In this document: one piece after another, positions 35,150-44,127 of the stretch | How the letters are laid out: the number at the start of each line of letters is the position of its first letter | Position numbering within the stretch: position 1 is the stretch's first letter | Source of the DNA: JBNKEI01 sp050288705 | GTDB lineage: Bacteria; Myxococcota; Myxococcia; Myxococcales; UBA5297 | NCBI GenBank assembly: GCA_050288705.1 | Contig: JBNKEI010000151.1 | Coordinates: forward strand, 1-64,000 | Direction: 5' to 3' | Length of the DNA: 64,000 nt | Made by a program: the position numbers and the translations under genes | Notes under the pieces: generated by a model | Databases searched by the model: none | What the model was told of the DNA's origin: nothing | The model's input: only the letters and a program-made list of their open reading frames with translations

Positions 35150-36661
35150 TCATTCACCAATTTCAAGAACTCGAAGCGGAAGCTTAAGCGTAAATATAGC
35201 GCCATTTCCTAATTCGGTTTCTACGTCGATTCGACCGCTATGACTCTCTGCAATGCTCCACGAAATGGCTAATCCAAAACCGGTTCCTTCCCCTGGAGGT
35301 TTGGTAGTAAAAGCTGGTTCAAAAAGTCGAACACGGTTTTCAGGAGAAATTCCTACCCCATCATCTTGGATTTCTACCTCTACCCAGGCATCGTTAAGGT
35401 TTGTACGTAAAGCTACATTACCCTCCCCATTTTTAAGTGCCTGAAGTGCATTGACTAAAAGATTAAGAATTACCTGCTCAATTTGATTAGGATCGCCTTC
35501 TATGTATAGTGGTTCGCGAAATAACTCCATTTGAAAACATACTTTTGGTTTACTTTTTAACTGAGGCCGAAATAAAACTACCGCATCCTCAACTGCCTTG
35601 TTCACATCAATCATCATTTTCCCTGACGGAACTCGGCGGCTAAATTTAAGCAAACTTTCTACAATTCTTTTACAACGCAAAGCTGCGTGCTCAATATCCT
35701 TGAGAGTTTCTAAATCTCTTTCTTCACGCCCGGGATCTCGCAGCATTAGTTGGGTAAAAGCCAAAATACCCCCCAATGGGTTATTGATTTCGTGGGCTAC
35801 CCCTGCCGCCAGTTGCCCTACCGCTGCCAGTTTTTCCGTTTGCAATAGGCGACGGGTCAAGGTGTGCTCGTCGGTAGTTTCCCGATAGACACAAACCACG
35901 CGATCACCTGATGGGCGAGTATCGTAACAACTCATTTGAAAACTACGTTCAGCATCCAATATTTCTACTGGCTTAACCACTTTTTCTCCGCGCCCCAAAG
36001 GACATCCGCAGCACGGGATAGCTGAATGAAAAAGTAGCTCGTGACATTTGTAACCGGTAGTCTTGGTTATCGAATGACCGGCCATTGCTGCATATGCAAT
36101 ATTTGCTCGAACCACCGTTAAATCGCGCTGAAGGATAGCAATAGGCCTCTCGATTGCGTCAAAGGTGATTTCCCATTCATCTTTAGCCCGAGCCAACAAT
36201 GCTGTTCGCTCTTCAACTTTTTGCTCCAAGTCCTCCTTTTGGCGCAACGTAAGTTTAAGCAAACGCCGGTTCTCTTCTTCCAAGGCGTATTGCTCGAAAG
36301 CCGAGGCTATGGTGAGCTGTAACTGCTGATCATCCCAGGGCTTAGCTACGAACCGAAATACCTCACTCCTATTGATTGCCTCCTCTATTGCTTGCTGATC
36401 GGCAAAACCGGTCAGCATTATTCTTTGCGTCTCGGGAAATCTCTCCTTAACCTCCTTCAAAAACTCCACTCCGGTCATTCCGGGCATCTTGTAATCGCTA
36501 ACCACTACCTGGTGAATACGTGATTCCAACAGACGCAGCCCCTCCTCGGCAGTAGAGGCTGAATCGACAAACCAGCCCTTTAGCCGAAGGGCTCGCTTGA
36601 GCGCACGAAGAACACTTTCTTCGTCATCAACAATCAGCATGCGCTTGTCCGAGCCAATCAT
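35150..36661 (-). CDS. Hybrid histidine kinase with N-terminal receiver and Cys-containing PAS domain
   Basis: About 503 residues, soluble. A receiver domain (MLIVDDEESVL, VVSDYKMPGMTG, VAKPW) is followed by a coiled coil, a PAS domain (about 165-280) with a Cys cluster (YKCHELLF, IPCCGCPLG), a dimerisation/H-box GVAHEINNPLGG and a full ATPase domain (NLLVNALQALK, DDGVGIS, GTGFGLAIS). Probably the partner of the NtrC-type regulator, whose start is 21 bases downstream. The Cys cluster may bind a metal or sense redox state. ATG 36661 with GGGAAG upstream is preferred over an earlier TTG. Confidence 0.92.
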   Translation of the reverse strand: MIGSDKRMLIVDDEESVLRALKRALRLKGWFVDSASTAEEGLRLLESRIHQVVVSDYKMPGMTGVEFLKEVKERFPETQRIMLTGFADQQAIEEAINRSEVFRFVAKPWDDQQLQLTIASAFEQYALEEENRRLLKLTLRQKEDLEQKVEERTALLARAKDEWEITFDAIERPIAILQRDLTVVRANIAYAAMAGHSITKTTGYKCHELLFHSAIPCCGCPLGRGEKVVKPVEILDAERSFQMSCYDTRPSGDRVVCVYRETTDEHTLTRRLLQTEKLAAVGQLAAGVAHEINNPLGGILAFTQLMLRDPGREERDLETLKDIEHAALRCKRIVESLLKFSRRVPSGKMMIDVNKAVEDAVVLFRPQLKSKPKVCFQMELFREPLYIEGDPNQIEQVILNLLVNALQALKNGEGNVALRTNLNDAWVEVEIQDDGVGISPENRVRLFEPAFTTKPPGEGTGFGLAISWSIAESHSGRIDVETELGNGAIFTLKLPLRVLEIGE

Positions 36662-36913
36662 TTTTTGCTTCCCGCTTTCAGCTACCGACAAATTAATTAC
36701 ACAGCTTTATCTGCATGGCGGGTGCCGCATGCATCAGGGCTGACTAGACACCGAGTTAGTGCTTGTTTTTATTAATGATTTCTCTTAAGCTAACCAATTA
36801 GCTATTAACCCGCAGCGAGTCAAACATGACCCGCCTGCTCTTTTATTCTTAAGGAAGCTTACCGAGAATTTGCTGGCCGGGTCAATGTAGCCTCAGGAGT
36901 CGACTTAACCCAC

Positions 36914-37339
36914 TTACGCTTTTGAGCCAGTAGAATCAGCCCCGACCCCGAATTGCTCTTTTTCGTTTTTAAGAAAAAAACGTACCGCCGCCGGGTCAAT
37001 AGCCAAAATACGTTCAGCGGCCGATCGCGGCACAATTGCCCAGGGGAAATCAGGCTGGTTAGGCCACTCTACAACGGCAAGCTCCCCTTTTTCTAGCTGT
37101 GCTTGAATCGATTCTTCCAGCAGCCAACGCCGCATTTTTTTGGAGCGCGTAGTAAAGAAAAAGGTTCGTTCCCCCATCTTGGTTTCTAGGCGACTCTGGC
37201 TAACAATTTGAGCAATTTTGTTACGTTTCTGTACTTGTTCCCTGTTGAGGCGAGCAGAGCGCTGTTCTGGAGTTTCTCCTGGACGATAGTCCTCAGATAC
37301 CACTCCCGCCTGGATTAGTTTATCCTTCAAGCTCTGCAT
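36914..37339 (-). CDS. DUF2058-family protein
   Basis: About 141 residues, cytoplasmic. The start MQSLKDKLIQAGVVSED and the highly charged helix after it (EQRSARLNREQVQKRNKIAQIV) are the hallmark of DUF2058 (YaiL-like) proteins. The C-terminal part has KMRRWLLEESIQAQLEKGELAVVE and the conserved WAIVPRSAAERI. Function unknown. I prefer ATG 37339 (AAGGGG upstream) to a Met ten residues earlier. The 252 bases between it and the kinase at 36661 hold nothing I recognise. Confidence 0.82.
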   Translation of the reverse strand: MQSLKDKLIQAGVVSEDYRPGETPEQRSARLNREQVQKRNKIAQIVSQSRLETKMGERTFFFTTRSKKMRRWLLEESIQAQLEKGELAVVEWPNQPDFPWAIVPRSAAERILAIDPAAVRFFLKNEKEQFGVGADSTGSKA

Positions 37340-37535
37340 TGGAACACCCCTTATGCCACAAAACAGCACCGCGCTACCACCTAACCATTTTTCCTAAACA
37401 CCTTTAAGAAAACGCACCAGAGAATAATCGCCTTTTAGCCCTAAATCTAGCTGTCTAACTTGGTCTACACCAAACTTTGGCTGCTCCTATTCTCTTTTAC
37501 TCTGCCTTCTACCAGTTTTTTCTTTTTAGGGAAGT

Positions 37536-38636
37536 ATGCAACTTGTTTCCTGGTTCTTTTTATTTAGTAACACCAGACCGAACATGGGGGTCTCTTTGGC
37601 TCAACGTTTTCCTAAATTGCTGCTGCGCACATCTTTGGCAGTAATCGCTTTGATACTAAGTATTCTGCTAGGCGCCAACGCCTTTTTTCACTTTCATTTT
37701 ACTCCGGAATTCGCTTTAACACCGCGATTTGACTTTAGTTCTTGGTTCTCTGACCTTTCTTCCCATCTTCCCTGGGTGGTGTGCTTTGCGTTAATGACTG
37801 CTTGCATCATTCCGCTACGCGCACTTCAGTGGCGGTTTACCTTAGGAAAAGATGCGCCAGCATTTGGACACCGCTATCACGCGGTGGCTATTGGAGCGTT
37901 TTTCCACAATGCCGTACCCGGCAAGCTTGGTGAGTTCGTGAGAGCACTATTCCTATCTCGAAAGCAGGCAATTCCCTTCTTTCGAAGCCTGGGTTCGGTT
38001 TTAGTTTGTAAGCTTCTGGAGTTCGCCGCCATGTTGGCAGTGGTAGCATTTGCTCTTTTAGGACCAAGCGCCTCTTTGGCCCCTCGCCTAGGAAAGACCG
38101 CCCTTCTTGCATTGGGAATCTGCTCGTTGGTGGTGATAGGAATAGCTTTGTTGTCTAGACAGTCAACTCCTTGGGGATTAGCGCTTCAAAGAAGGCAATT
38201 TCTGCGTATTGGTGGTTGGTTAGCGCACTTAGGAGAAGGCTTTCAGGCTGCTCGCTCCCCTCAAAAGGCCGTCCTGGCTTTTTTTGCTTCCTTCGGACCA
38301 GTTTTGGCTTCGGCACTAGCTTACGGAATCGCTCTGCAAGCCCTTCATGTTCCTCATGGCATTTTTGCAGGAGGCATTGTTTTGGGCGCTATCTGCTTGG
38401 GCCAGCTTACCCCTGGCCTTCCAGTAGGAACCGGGATGTATTACCTTACTGCCAGTTGGGCTGCGCGCGAACTGGGGGCTACCGCGCCCCAAGCGGCCAC
38501 TTTTGCTGCTCTTACCCATATTGCTTCCGGCTCAACACAAGTTTTAGTGGGCGTCGTTTCTGTACTTTTGCACCGCGTACATCCCAGGGATATCTGGCAG
38601 GCGCGACAAAAGAAACCCAACACTGCTTCCCTATAG
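37536..38636 (+). CDS. Flippase-like integral membrane protein (UPF0104/LPG synthase TM type)
   Basis: 366 residues with about eight hydrophobic helices. The family blocks are QWRFTLG, IGAFFHNAVPGKLGEFVRALFLSRK (the PxRxGE-like motif), SLGSVLVCKLLEF and GQLTPGLPVGTGMYYLTASWAAREL. Members include the membrane domain of lysylphosphatidylglycerol synthase and proposed lipid flippases. The C-terminal synthetase domain is absent, so it is likely a lipid or lipid-carrier transporter. ATG 37536 follows AGGGAAG closely; an alternative Met is 16 residues later. The rnpB gene lies just downstream. Confidence 0.83.
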   Translation: MQLVSWFFLFSNTRPNMGVSLAQRFPKLLLRTSLAVIALILSILLGANAFFHFHFTPEFALTPRFDFSSWFSDLSSHLPWVVCFALMTACIIPLRALQWRFTLGKDAPAFGHRYHAVAIGAFFHNAVPGKLGEFVRALFLSRKQAIPFFRSLGSVLVCKLLEFAAMLAVVAFALLGPSASLAPRLGKTALLALGICSLVVIGIALLSRQSTPWGLALQRRQFLRIGGWLAHLGEGFQAARSPQKAVLAFFASFGPVLASALAYGIALQALHVPHGIFAGGIVLGAICLGQLTPGLPVGTGMYYLTASWAARELGATAPQAATFAALTHIASGSTQVLVGVVSVLLHRVHPRDIWQARQKKPNTASL

Positions 38637-38660
38637 AGGCAATTCTACATAAAAAAGACA

Positions 38661-38689
38661 GCTTTTGAGTTCAAGTTATGACATACTAT
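38661..38689 (+). promoter_or_regulatory. Possible promoter of rnpB
   Basis: TACTAT at 38684-38689 resembles a -10 hexamer and lies seven bases before the first nucleotide of RNase P helix P1 (38697). The -35 hexamer is poor (GCTTTT at 17-base spacing; TTGAGT at 13-base spacing). Identified from position and the -10 only. Confidence 0.35.
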
Positions 38690-38696
38690 TGGGCTA

Positions 38697-39087
38697 CTGA
38701 AGTGGATCAGGTGAACGCTGGCGCATTGGGCGCGAGAGGAAAGTCCGAGCTCCAAAGGGCAAGGTGCTGGTTAACGGCCAGTCGAGGCGACTCGAAGGAA
38801 AGTGCCACAGAAAATAAACCGCCAAAAAGTCAGTTTAATGACTTGGTAAGGGTGAAAAGGTGCGGTAAGAGCGCACCGCGAGGGCAGTGATGCCGTCGGC
38901 AGGGTAAACCCCACCTGGAGCAAGAGCAAATAGGGAGGCAACGCAGATTTCTGCAAAGATTTTCTGCAAAAGGCGGCCCGCCTGATGCCTCCGGGTAAGC
39001 TCGCTAAAGGTTATGAGTAATCATAATCTTAGATGAATGTTCACCACCCGTTATCGGGAACAGAACTCGGCTTACGATCCACTTCAG
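38697..39087 (+). ncRNA. rnpB: RNase P RNA, class A
   Basis: Catalytic RNA of RNase P, which trims tRNA 5' leaders. Conserved signatures are GAGGAAAGTCCGAGCTCC near the 5' end, AGGGTGAAAAGGTGCGG and GAGGGCAGTGATGCCGTCGG in the middle, AGGGTAAACCCCACC, and CAGAACTCGGCTTAC near the 3' end. The ends are fixed by a perfect 12-bp P1 helix: CTGAAGTGGATC at 38697-38708 pairs with GATCCACTTCAG at 39076-39087. The 391-nt length is typical. A T-run starts right after P1 (TTTTTTC), so P1 plus the T-tract could act as terminator. The last four bases overlap prmA on the other strand. Any protein frame drawn through this segment is a shadow. Confidence 0.96.
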
Positions 39088-39947
39088 TTTTTTCTAAACC
39101 CCAATAGCACCCATTCCTCGTTTACCGCTTTGCCTTGCAACTCCAACCCCTCTCTTTCCAAAGCCGCCTGGACTTGGTCAGATTGGGATAGCAGAATACC
39201 AGTGGTAAATAATTCTCCTTCGTTTTTCAGGCGTGAAGCCAATCGGGGAGCTAGTTGACACAAAACCGAGGAATAAAGGTTAGCCACGATTACATCAAAC
39301 TGACCCTGAATTCGCTCTATGGGCGTTTGAGTCAACTCTAAGTCAACAATCTCATTTTTTTGGGCATTCTCTTTGGCAATGCGCACGGCAACCGGATCAA
39401 TATCATTACCCACTACTTTCCCAGCACCAAGTTTCTTGGCCGCAATAGCAAGCACCCCCGACCCCGTTCCTACATCTAAAACTGACCCTTGCGGTTTTTT
39501 CTCCAAAGCCTGCTCAAGAGCTTGCAAGCACAGACAAGTGGTGGGGTGGTCTCCGGTACCAAAAGCCATTCCTGGCTCGATTGCAATTGAAACTGGGGCT
39601 TGCCCTGAAGACTCCCAAGGAGGCCCTACCCAAATTCGCCCTACCCGAACTCCGTGCACCTGTTGCTTCCAGGTTTCTGACCAGTCTTCTTGAGGCACCT
39701 GCTGAATTTCCACCGACGCCTGAGGAATAGCTTGGCTAATTTGCCCCCAGACTTCGTTTGCCTGGTCACTGTTTTCGAAGTAGACGAAGAACTGGATTCG
39801 CTCCGCCGGCACCATCGGCGTTCCGGGAGGCAGTTTTAGAGAGTTGTCACGAACCTCCAACCCCAAATGAGCAACGTCGTCCAGAAACGCCTGTACCAAT
39901 TCTCCGATTTCTTCGAGAACTTCGATTTTTAAAATTGAGAAATGCAT
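39084..39947 (-). CDS. prmA: Ribosomal protein L11 methyltransferase PrmA
   Basis: SAM-dependent methylation of L11 (lysines and the N-terminal amine). The SAM-binding block GSVLDVGTGSGVLAIAAKKLGAGKVVGNDIDPVAV, plus FGTGDHPTTCLCLQAL and DVIVANLYSSVL, are diagnostic. 287 residues, the usual size. It begins right at the stop of the small gene upstream (39948), so the two are co-transcribed. Its own stop (TGA at 39086-39084) lies inside the 3' strand of rnpB helix P1. Confidence 0.95.
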   Translation of the reverse strand: MHFSILKIEVLEEIGELVQAFLDDVAHLGLEVRDNSLKLPPGTPMVPAERIQFFVYFENSDQANEVWGQISQAIPQASVEIQQVPQEDWSETWKQQVHGVRVGRIWVGPPWESSGQAPVSIAIEPGMAFGTGDHPTTCLCLQALEQALEKKPQGSVLDVGTGSGVLAIAAKKLGAGKVVGNDIDPVAVRIAKENAQKNEIVDLELTQTPIERIQGQFDVIVANLYSSVLCQLAPRLASRLKNEGELFTTGILLSQSDQVQAALEREGLELQGKAVNEEWVLLGFRKN

Positions 39948-40325
39948 CTAGTGTTTGAGAACCTCGTGAGAGCGATCGTCGAATCCGTGATTAAGCACAA
40001 AATAGGCGGCAACGAAGGGTTCTTCCCTAGTTCCAGCCATCACTTCAAAAATCCAGTGCCCGCGATCTGCTCCTTCGGAATCTATGGATATTTGCACAAA
40101 CAGCAATTCACTCGGTTCAAGAACCATCTCTGCTACCAAATTCTTGCCGCGAACCATTTGTACGACCGCTCGTCCTTCGTCTTGAGACAAAGTCCAATGA
40201 AAGTCTTCAAAATCAAACAAAGCTATGGTCGTTGACCCTGCCTCCACAATGCAGTTGGGATGTTCAATTAGCCAACGCCAAAATCGCTCAAAAGGTATAT
40301 TGTTTTTTTCTGTCAACAAGTTCAT
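39948..40325 (-). CDS. Small hypothetical protein upstream of prmA
   Basis: 125 residues, family not recognised. Soluble, with alternating strands (STTIALFDFEDFHWTLS; RAVVQMVRGKNLVAEMVLEP; LLFVQISIDSEGA; GHWIFEVMAGTREEPFVAAYF), suggesting a compact beta-rich fold. No signal peptide. The stop abuts the prmA start, so translation is coupled. The gene pair is the only operon evidence. Role not inferred beyond that. Confidence 0.6.
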   Translation of the reverse strand: MNLLTEKNNIPFERFWRWLIEHPNCIVEAGSTTIALFDFEDFHWTLSQDEGRAVVQMVRGKNLVAEMVLEPSELLFVQISIDSEGADRGHWIFEVMAGTREEPFVAAYFVLNHGFDDRSHEVLKH

Positions 40326-40437
40326 GAAAAACCTCTGAAACGGCGATTATCATGTATGAAGCTTTGGTTAAAGATTGTTGTTAACTTTTTTAGCTACCAG
40401 GAAGTAATTGACTCGGTTTGCTAAGCGACAATCGAAG

Positions 40438-43400
40438 TTATTCGCGTTCGCAGACTAAGAGATCGCCCAGAATTCGCCGTGCTTCCCCCAAAAGACCCGA
40501 CTCATCACCTTTGGATGAGCGTGTGATGGCTATCAACTTCATCTCCGGAGTGAGTCGATAATTTCCTTGCGAACGCTGCACCAAGGCGGTCATTTTTTGA
40601 GGATCAAGTCGGGCGTCGCTACCTAGAACTACTACGATTCGCGAAGGTCCACTCTCCAATGACCGAAGTCTTAAGCGACGCATATCGGCTTTCAACAGCA
40701 TTACTTCCGAAAGATTGTCGACTTCGTAAGGAAGTTCACCGAAGCGGTCGCTCATTTCTCCTCGCAAATCAGATAGCTCATCGTGGTTTTGAAGCTGAGA
40801 GAATCGTTTGTAAAAAAGAAGCCTTAGATGAATATCGGGCACGTAATCTTCGGGAATCAACGCTGGAATCGGCAAGCGAACATCCGGGTCTAAAATGCTT
40901 TGGGGCGGCTCTCCTCGCAACTGGGCTACCGCTTCATCCATAAGCTGGGTATACAAGTCAAACCCTACGGCGGCAATTTGTCCTGATTGGCTGGAGCCCA
41001 GCAAATTACCCGCCCCACGAATCTCTAAATCGTGAGAAGCAATAGAAAACCCCGCGCCCAACTCAGTAAGACTTTCCAGCACTTCCAATCGACGATTGGC
41101 TTCTTTGGTCAGAGGTTGCTGCGGGGGTATTAAAAGATAGGCATAGGCGCGTTCTTTACCCCGCCCAACTCGTCCGCGAATTTGGTAGAGCTGCGCCAAA
41201 CCAAAAGTGTCGGCGCGATTTACGATAATTGTATTGGCCGAAGGAATGTCTAATCCACTTTCAATAATACTCGACGCAATTAATACGTCATGCTTTCGCT
41301 CTATAAATTCGGTCATTACTTTTTCTAAAGCGCCTTCTGCCATTTGACCATGAGCAATTGCATAGCGAGCCTCGGGAACAAGATCGCTTAATTGTTTGGC
41401 AATTTGTTGAATTGATTCCACTCGATTATGCACAAAGTAAACTTGGCCATTTCGCGCCAATTCGTGTCTTATGGCTTCTGCTATTTTTGTTGTGTCAAAT
41501 TTAAGAACAAACGTTCTTATTGCTTTGCGGTCTTCTGGGGGGGTAGCAATAATGCTCATGTCTCTTAGTCCTGACATGGCCATGTTTAGAGTGCGAGGTA
41601 TAGGGGTGGCGGTCATAGTCAATACATCTACTTGACTTCGATATTTTTTAAGCTTTTCTTTGTGCGCAACTCCAAATCTTTGTTCTTCGTCAACAATAAG
41701 CAGGCCAAGGTCGGAAAAAGAAACATCAGTATTCAAAATTCGATGAGTACCAATTAAAATATCTAGCCGGCCTTGAGACGCCAGACGAATTACTTCCCGA
41801 TTTTCGCGAGAAGTACGCATGCGGGATACCATGTCAATATTTACCGGATAATCTTTAAATCGCTCTTTAAATATCCGAAAATGTTGCGCTGCCAGCACTG
41901 TAGTGGGAACCAAAACCGCCACTTGTTTTTTATCTAGTACTGACTTAAAGGCAGCGCGTAGAGCGACCTCGGTCTTTCCATATCCAACATCACCACAGAC
42001 CAGTCGATCCATTGGCTCAGGCAATTGCATATCAGCTAATACTTCCTCGATAGCCTTTTGCTGATCGGGAGTTTCTTCAAAGGGAAAATCAGCTTCAAAT
42101 TGCCGAAAATAGGAATCAGGGGGAGTAAAAGCTGTTCCTGGATGAGCTTTGCGAGCAGCATATATTTTTAAAAGTTCCGCCGCCATTTGTAGCAAGTGTT
42201 CTTTTACTGCTTTTTTGCGCTTTTCCCAAGATCCCGAACCTAACCGGTCAAGGGCGACGTTTTGCGCATCTGCGCCATTGAATTTTTGCAAAAGGCGCAT
42301 ACGCTGTACTGGTAAATACACCTTATCTTTTCCGGCATACTCCAGAATTAAAACGTCGGCATCGACTCCTCGTAAACTTAATCTAACCAGTCCTAAATAC
42401 CTTCCGATACCGTAATCAATATGAACTATCAGGTCGCCTTCCTTAAGCTCTCGAAAAGCATGGACAAAAGACAGATCTCTTTTCAAATGAGTGTGGCGAA
42501 TGGCTTTCCGAGACCGTTGACCCAAAACATCTTCTTCACTGAGCAGAGCCAGTTTCCCAGAAATATCCAAAAAACCTGCAGAAATTTCTGCGGGGAAAAG
42601 ATGCACATGAACTGCTGGCTCGAACTCATCCGCGGGATTGACAGGAATAGCTTGCCCTAGATGGTGGACCTTAACCATCAGACGCCTGTCCAATAAAAGT
42701 CGCTTTAATCGTTCAGCTTGGCCGCTAGACGCGCAGGCAATAGCGGTGAATACTCCCCTTTCTCGCCAACTACAGACTTTTTGAATTAAGGGAGTTAGCG
42801 CCCCCTCTTCGCCGTGATGAGCAAGAATTTCTTGCCTTATCCCCAAAGTCGTTCCGTAGGAAAAAACCAAACTCTGATCTGGAAATTGAACGCCTTGCCT
42901 AGCTATCAAAGTACTGAATTTTGAAAACTGCTCAGATACTTGTTTTGCGGTAAGAAAATGCTCCGCTGGCTCCATAACTAATTCTTGACGACCGCGCGCA
43001 GCAGTAAATTCTTGGGTTAATCGGTGGTCCAATTCTTCAAATTCCGACCCGACCGCTTCCATGTCATCAATAAAAAGTAGAGGTTTGGCCGACCATGCCG
43101 AAGCATAGTCAAATATGCTTGATAGTTTTTGCGAATAAAACCCGGGCAAAAATGACTCGGCTCTAAAAAAAGACTTTCCCTCACCTATATAATCTAAAAT
43201 TTCTCTTAATTTTGACGAAGGAAAATTAACTGTATCGGCAGCCTGGCGAATTGCAGTAATTGCCGCAATTTGGTTTTTTTCTTCAAATAATAGCTCGCTG
43301 GCCAAACAAAAAGAAATATTCTCTATGGTCTTTATTGTTCGCTGAGTATCGGGGTCAAAAATCCGCAGGCTTTCTAATGTATCACCAAAGAACTCTAGGC

Positions 43401-43992
43401 GAGCCGGCCGGTCATATAGCACTGACCAAGCGTCAAGAATACTTCCTCGAACTGCAAAACAGCCTTTTTCTTCCACCACTGGAGCACTTCTATAACCCAT
43501 ACTTAACAAATGGCGAATTAATCTATCTCGATCAAAATCTTGGTTAGCTTGCAAGTGAATCAGTGATTCTTTTACCACGGTTACCGGTATATATTTTTGC
43601 TGCAAAGCGCGGGCAGAAATCACCAAAACTTTGGCAGGAGATTTAGCAACTAGCTGGGTTAAGGCTTCTAATTGTTTAAACGCATTCTCGCGATCTCGCG
43701 ACTGCACATCGTAAGGAAGCCGCATAGAAGCAGGCAGTCGCAATACCTGGTCTGCTCCTAGAAAAAGCACTAGGTCGGTGGCGAGCTCATCAGCTTTTTC
43801 TTCATTAGCAGCAATGCATACCCACGGTCCCCACTTTGCGTGCAAAAGCCGAGCAAGCAAATAGGCGCGCGAGGCTCCGTGAGTTTTTAACAAAGAAATA
43901 GAAGCGTACCCTTTCTCCAGCTTAGACAGTAAGCTAGGAAAAGCGTCGCCCGAACTTGGTATTTCTGTTGCGTTTTTCTCAGCGTACATCAT
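40438..43992 (-). CDS. mfd: Transcription-repair coupling factor Mfd
   Basis: Removes RNA polymerase stalled at DNA damage and recruits UvrA. 1184 residues. N-terminal UvrB-like module (YDVQSRDRENAFKQLEAL; EEKGCFAVRGSILDAW), a polymerase-interaction domain near 495-590 (LKEGDLIVHIDYGIGRYLGL), then the SF2 motor (CGDVGYGKTEVALRAAF; VDEEQRFGVAHKEKLK; MTATPIPRTL; FVHNRVESI; SSIIESGLDIPSANTIIV; QIRGRVGRGKERAYAYL) and the C-terminal TRCF domain. All helicase motifs look intact. Located between the prmA pair and hrcA, divergent from hrcA. Confidence 0.97.
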   Translation of the reverse strand: MMYAEKNATEIPSSGDAFPSLLSKLEKGYASISLLKTHGASRAYLLARLLHAKWGPWVCIAANEEKADELATDLVLFLGADQVLRLPASMRLPYDVQSRDRENAFKQLEALTQLVAKSPAKVLVISARALQQKYIPVTVVKESLIHLQANQDFDRDRLIRHLLSMGYRSAPVVEEKGCFAVRGSILDAWSVLYDRPARLEFFGDTLESLRIFDPDTQRTIKTIENISFCLASELLFEEKNQIAAITAIRQAADTVNFPSSKLREILDYIGEGKSFFRAESFLPGFYSQKLSSIFDYASAWSAKPLLFIDDMEAVGSEFEELDHRLTQEFTAARGRQELVMEPAEHFLTAKQVSEQFSKFSTLIARQGVQFPDQSLVFSYGTTLGIRQEILAHHGEEGALTPLIQKVCSWRERGVFTAIACASSGQAERLKRLLLDRRLMVKVHHLGQAIPVNPADEFEPAVHVHLFPAEISAGFLDISGKLALLSEEDVLGQRSRKAIRHTHLKRDLSFVHAFRELKEGDLIVHIDYGIGRYLGLVRLSLRGVDADVLILEYAGKDKVYLPVQRMRLLQKFNGADAQNVALDRLGSGSWEKRKKAVKEHLLQMAAELLKIYAARKAHPGTAFTPPDSYFRQFEADFPFEETPDQQKAIEEVLADMQLPEPMDRLVCGDVGYGKTEVALRAAFKSVLDKKQVAVLVPTTVLAAQHFRIFKERFKDYPVNIDMVSRMRTSRENREVIRLASQGRLDILIGTHRILNTDVSFSDLGLLIVDEEQRFGVAHKEKLKKYRSQVDVLTMTATPIPRTLNMAMSGLRDMSIIATPPEDRKAIRTFVLKFDTTKIAEAIRHELARNGQVYFVHNRVESIQQIAKQLSDLVPEARYAIAHGQMAEGALEKVMTEFIERKHDVLIASSIIESGLDIPSANTIIVNRADTFGLAQLYQIRGRVGRGKERAYAYLLIPPQQPLTKEANRRLEVLESLTELGAGFSIASHDLEIRGAGNLLGSSQSGQIAAVGFDLYTQLMDEAVAQLRGEPPQSILDPDVRLPIPALIPEDYVPDIHLRLLFYKRFSQLQNHDELSDLRGEMSDRFGELPYEVDNLSEVMLLKADMRRLRLRSLESGPSRIVVVLGSDARLDPQKMTALVQRSQGNYRLTPEMKLIAITRSSKGDESGLLGEARRILGDLLVCERE

Positions 43993-44127
43993 TTATGTTC
44001 CCTAGAAACATTTGGACAGCCGAATCAGCTACCCTCAGTTGACATGGGTCCTATCTTAGGAGTTATTCGCGCTACTTTCTAAGAACGTTTTCTTTTGCGC
44101 AAGAAACATGTAAATTATTTATCTTCC

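Noticed and set aside
38678..38890. 70-residue reading frame on the plus strand
   Set aside because: It lies within RNase P RNA, whose conserved core and P1 helix explain the sequence; the frame has no protein family features.
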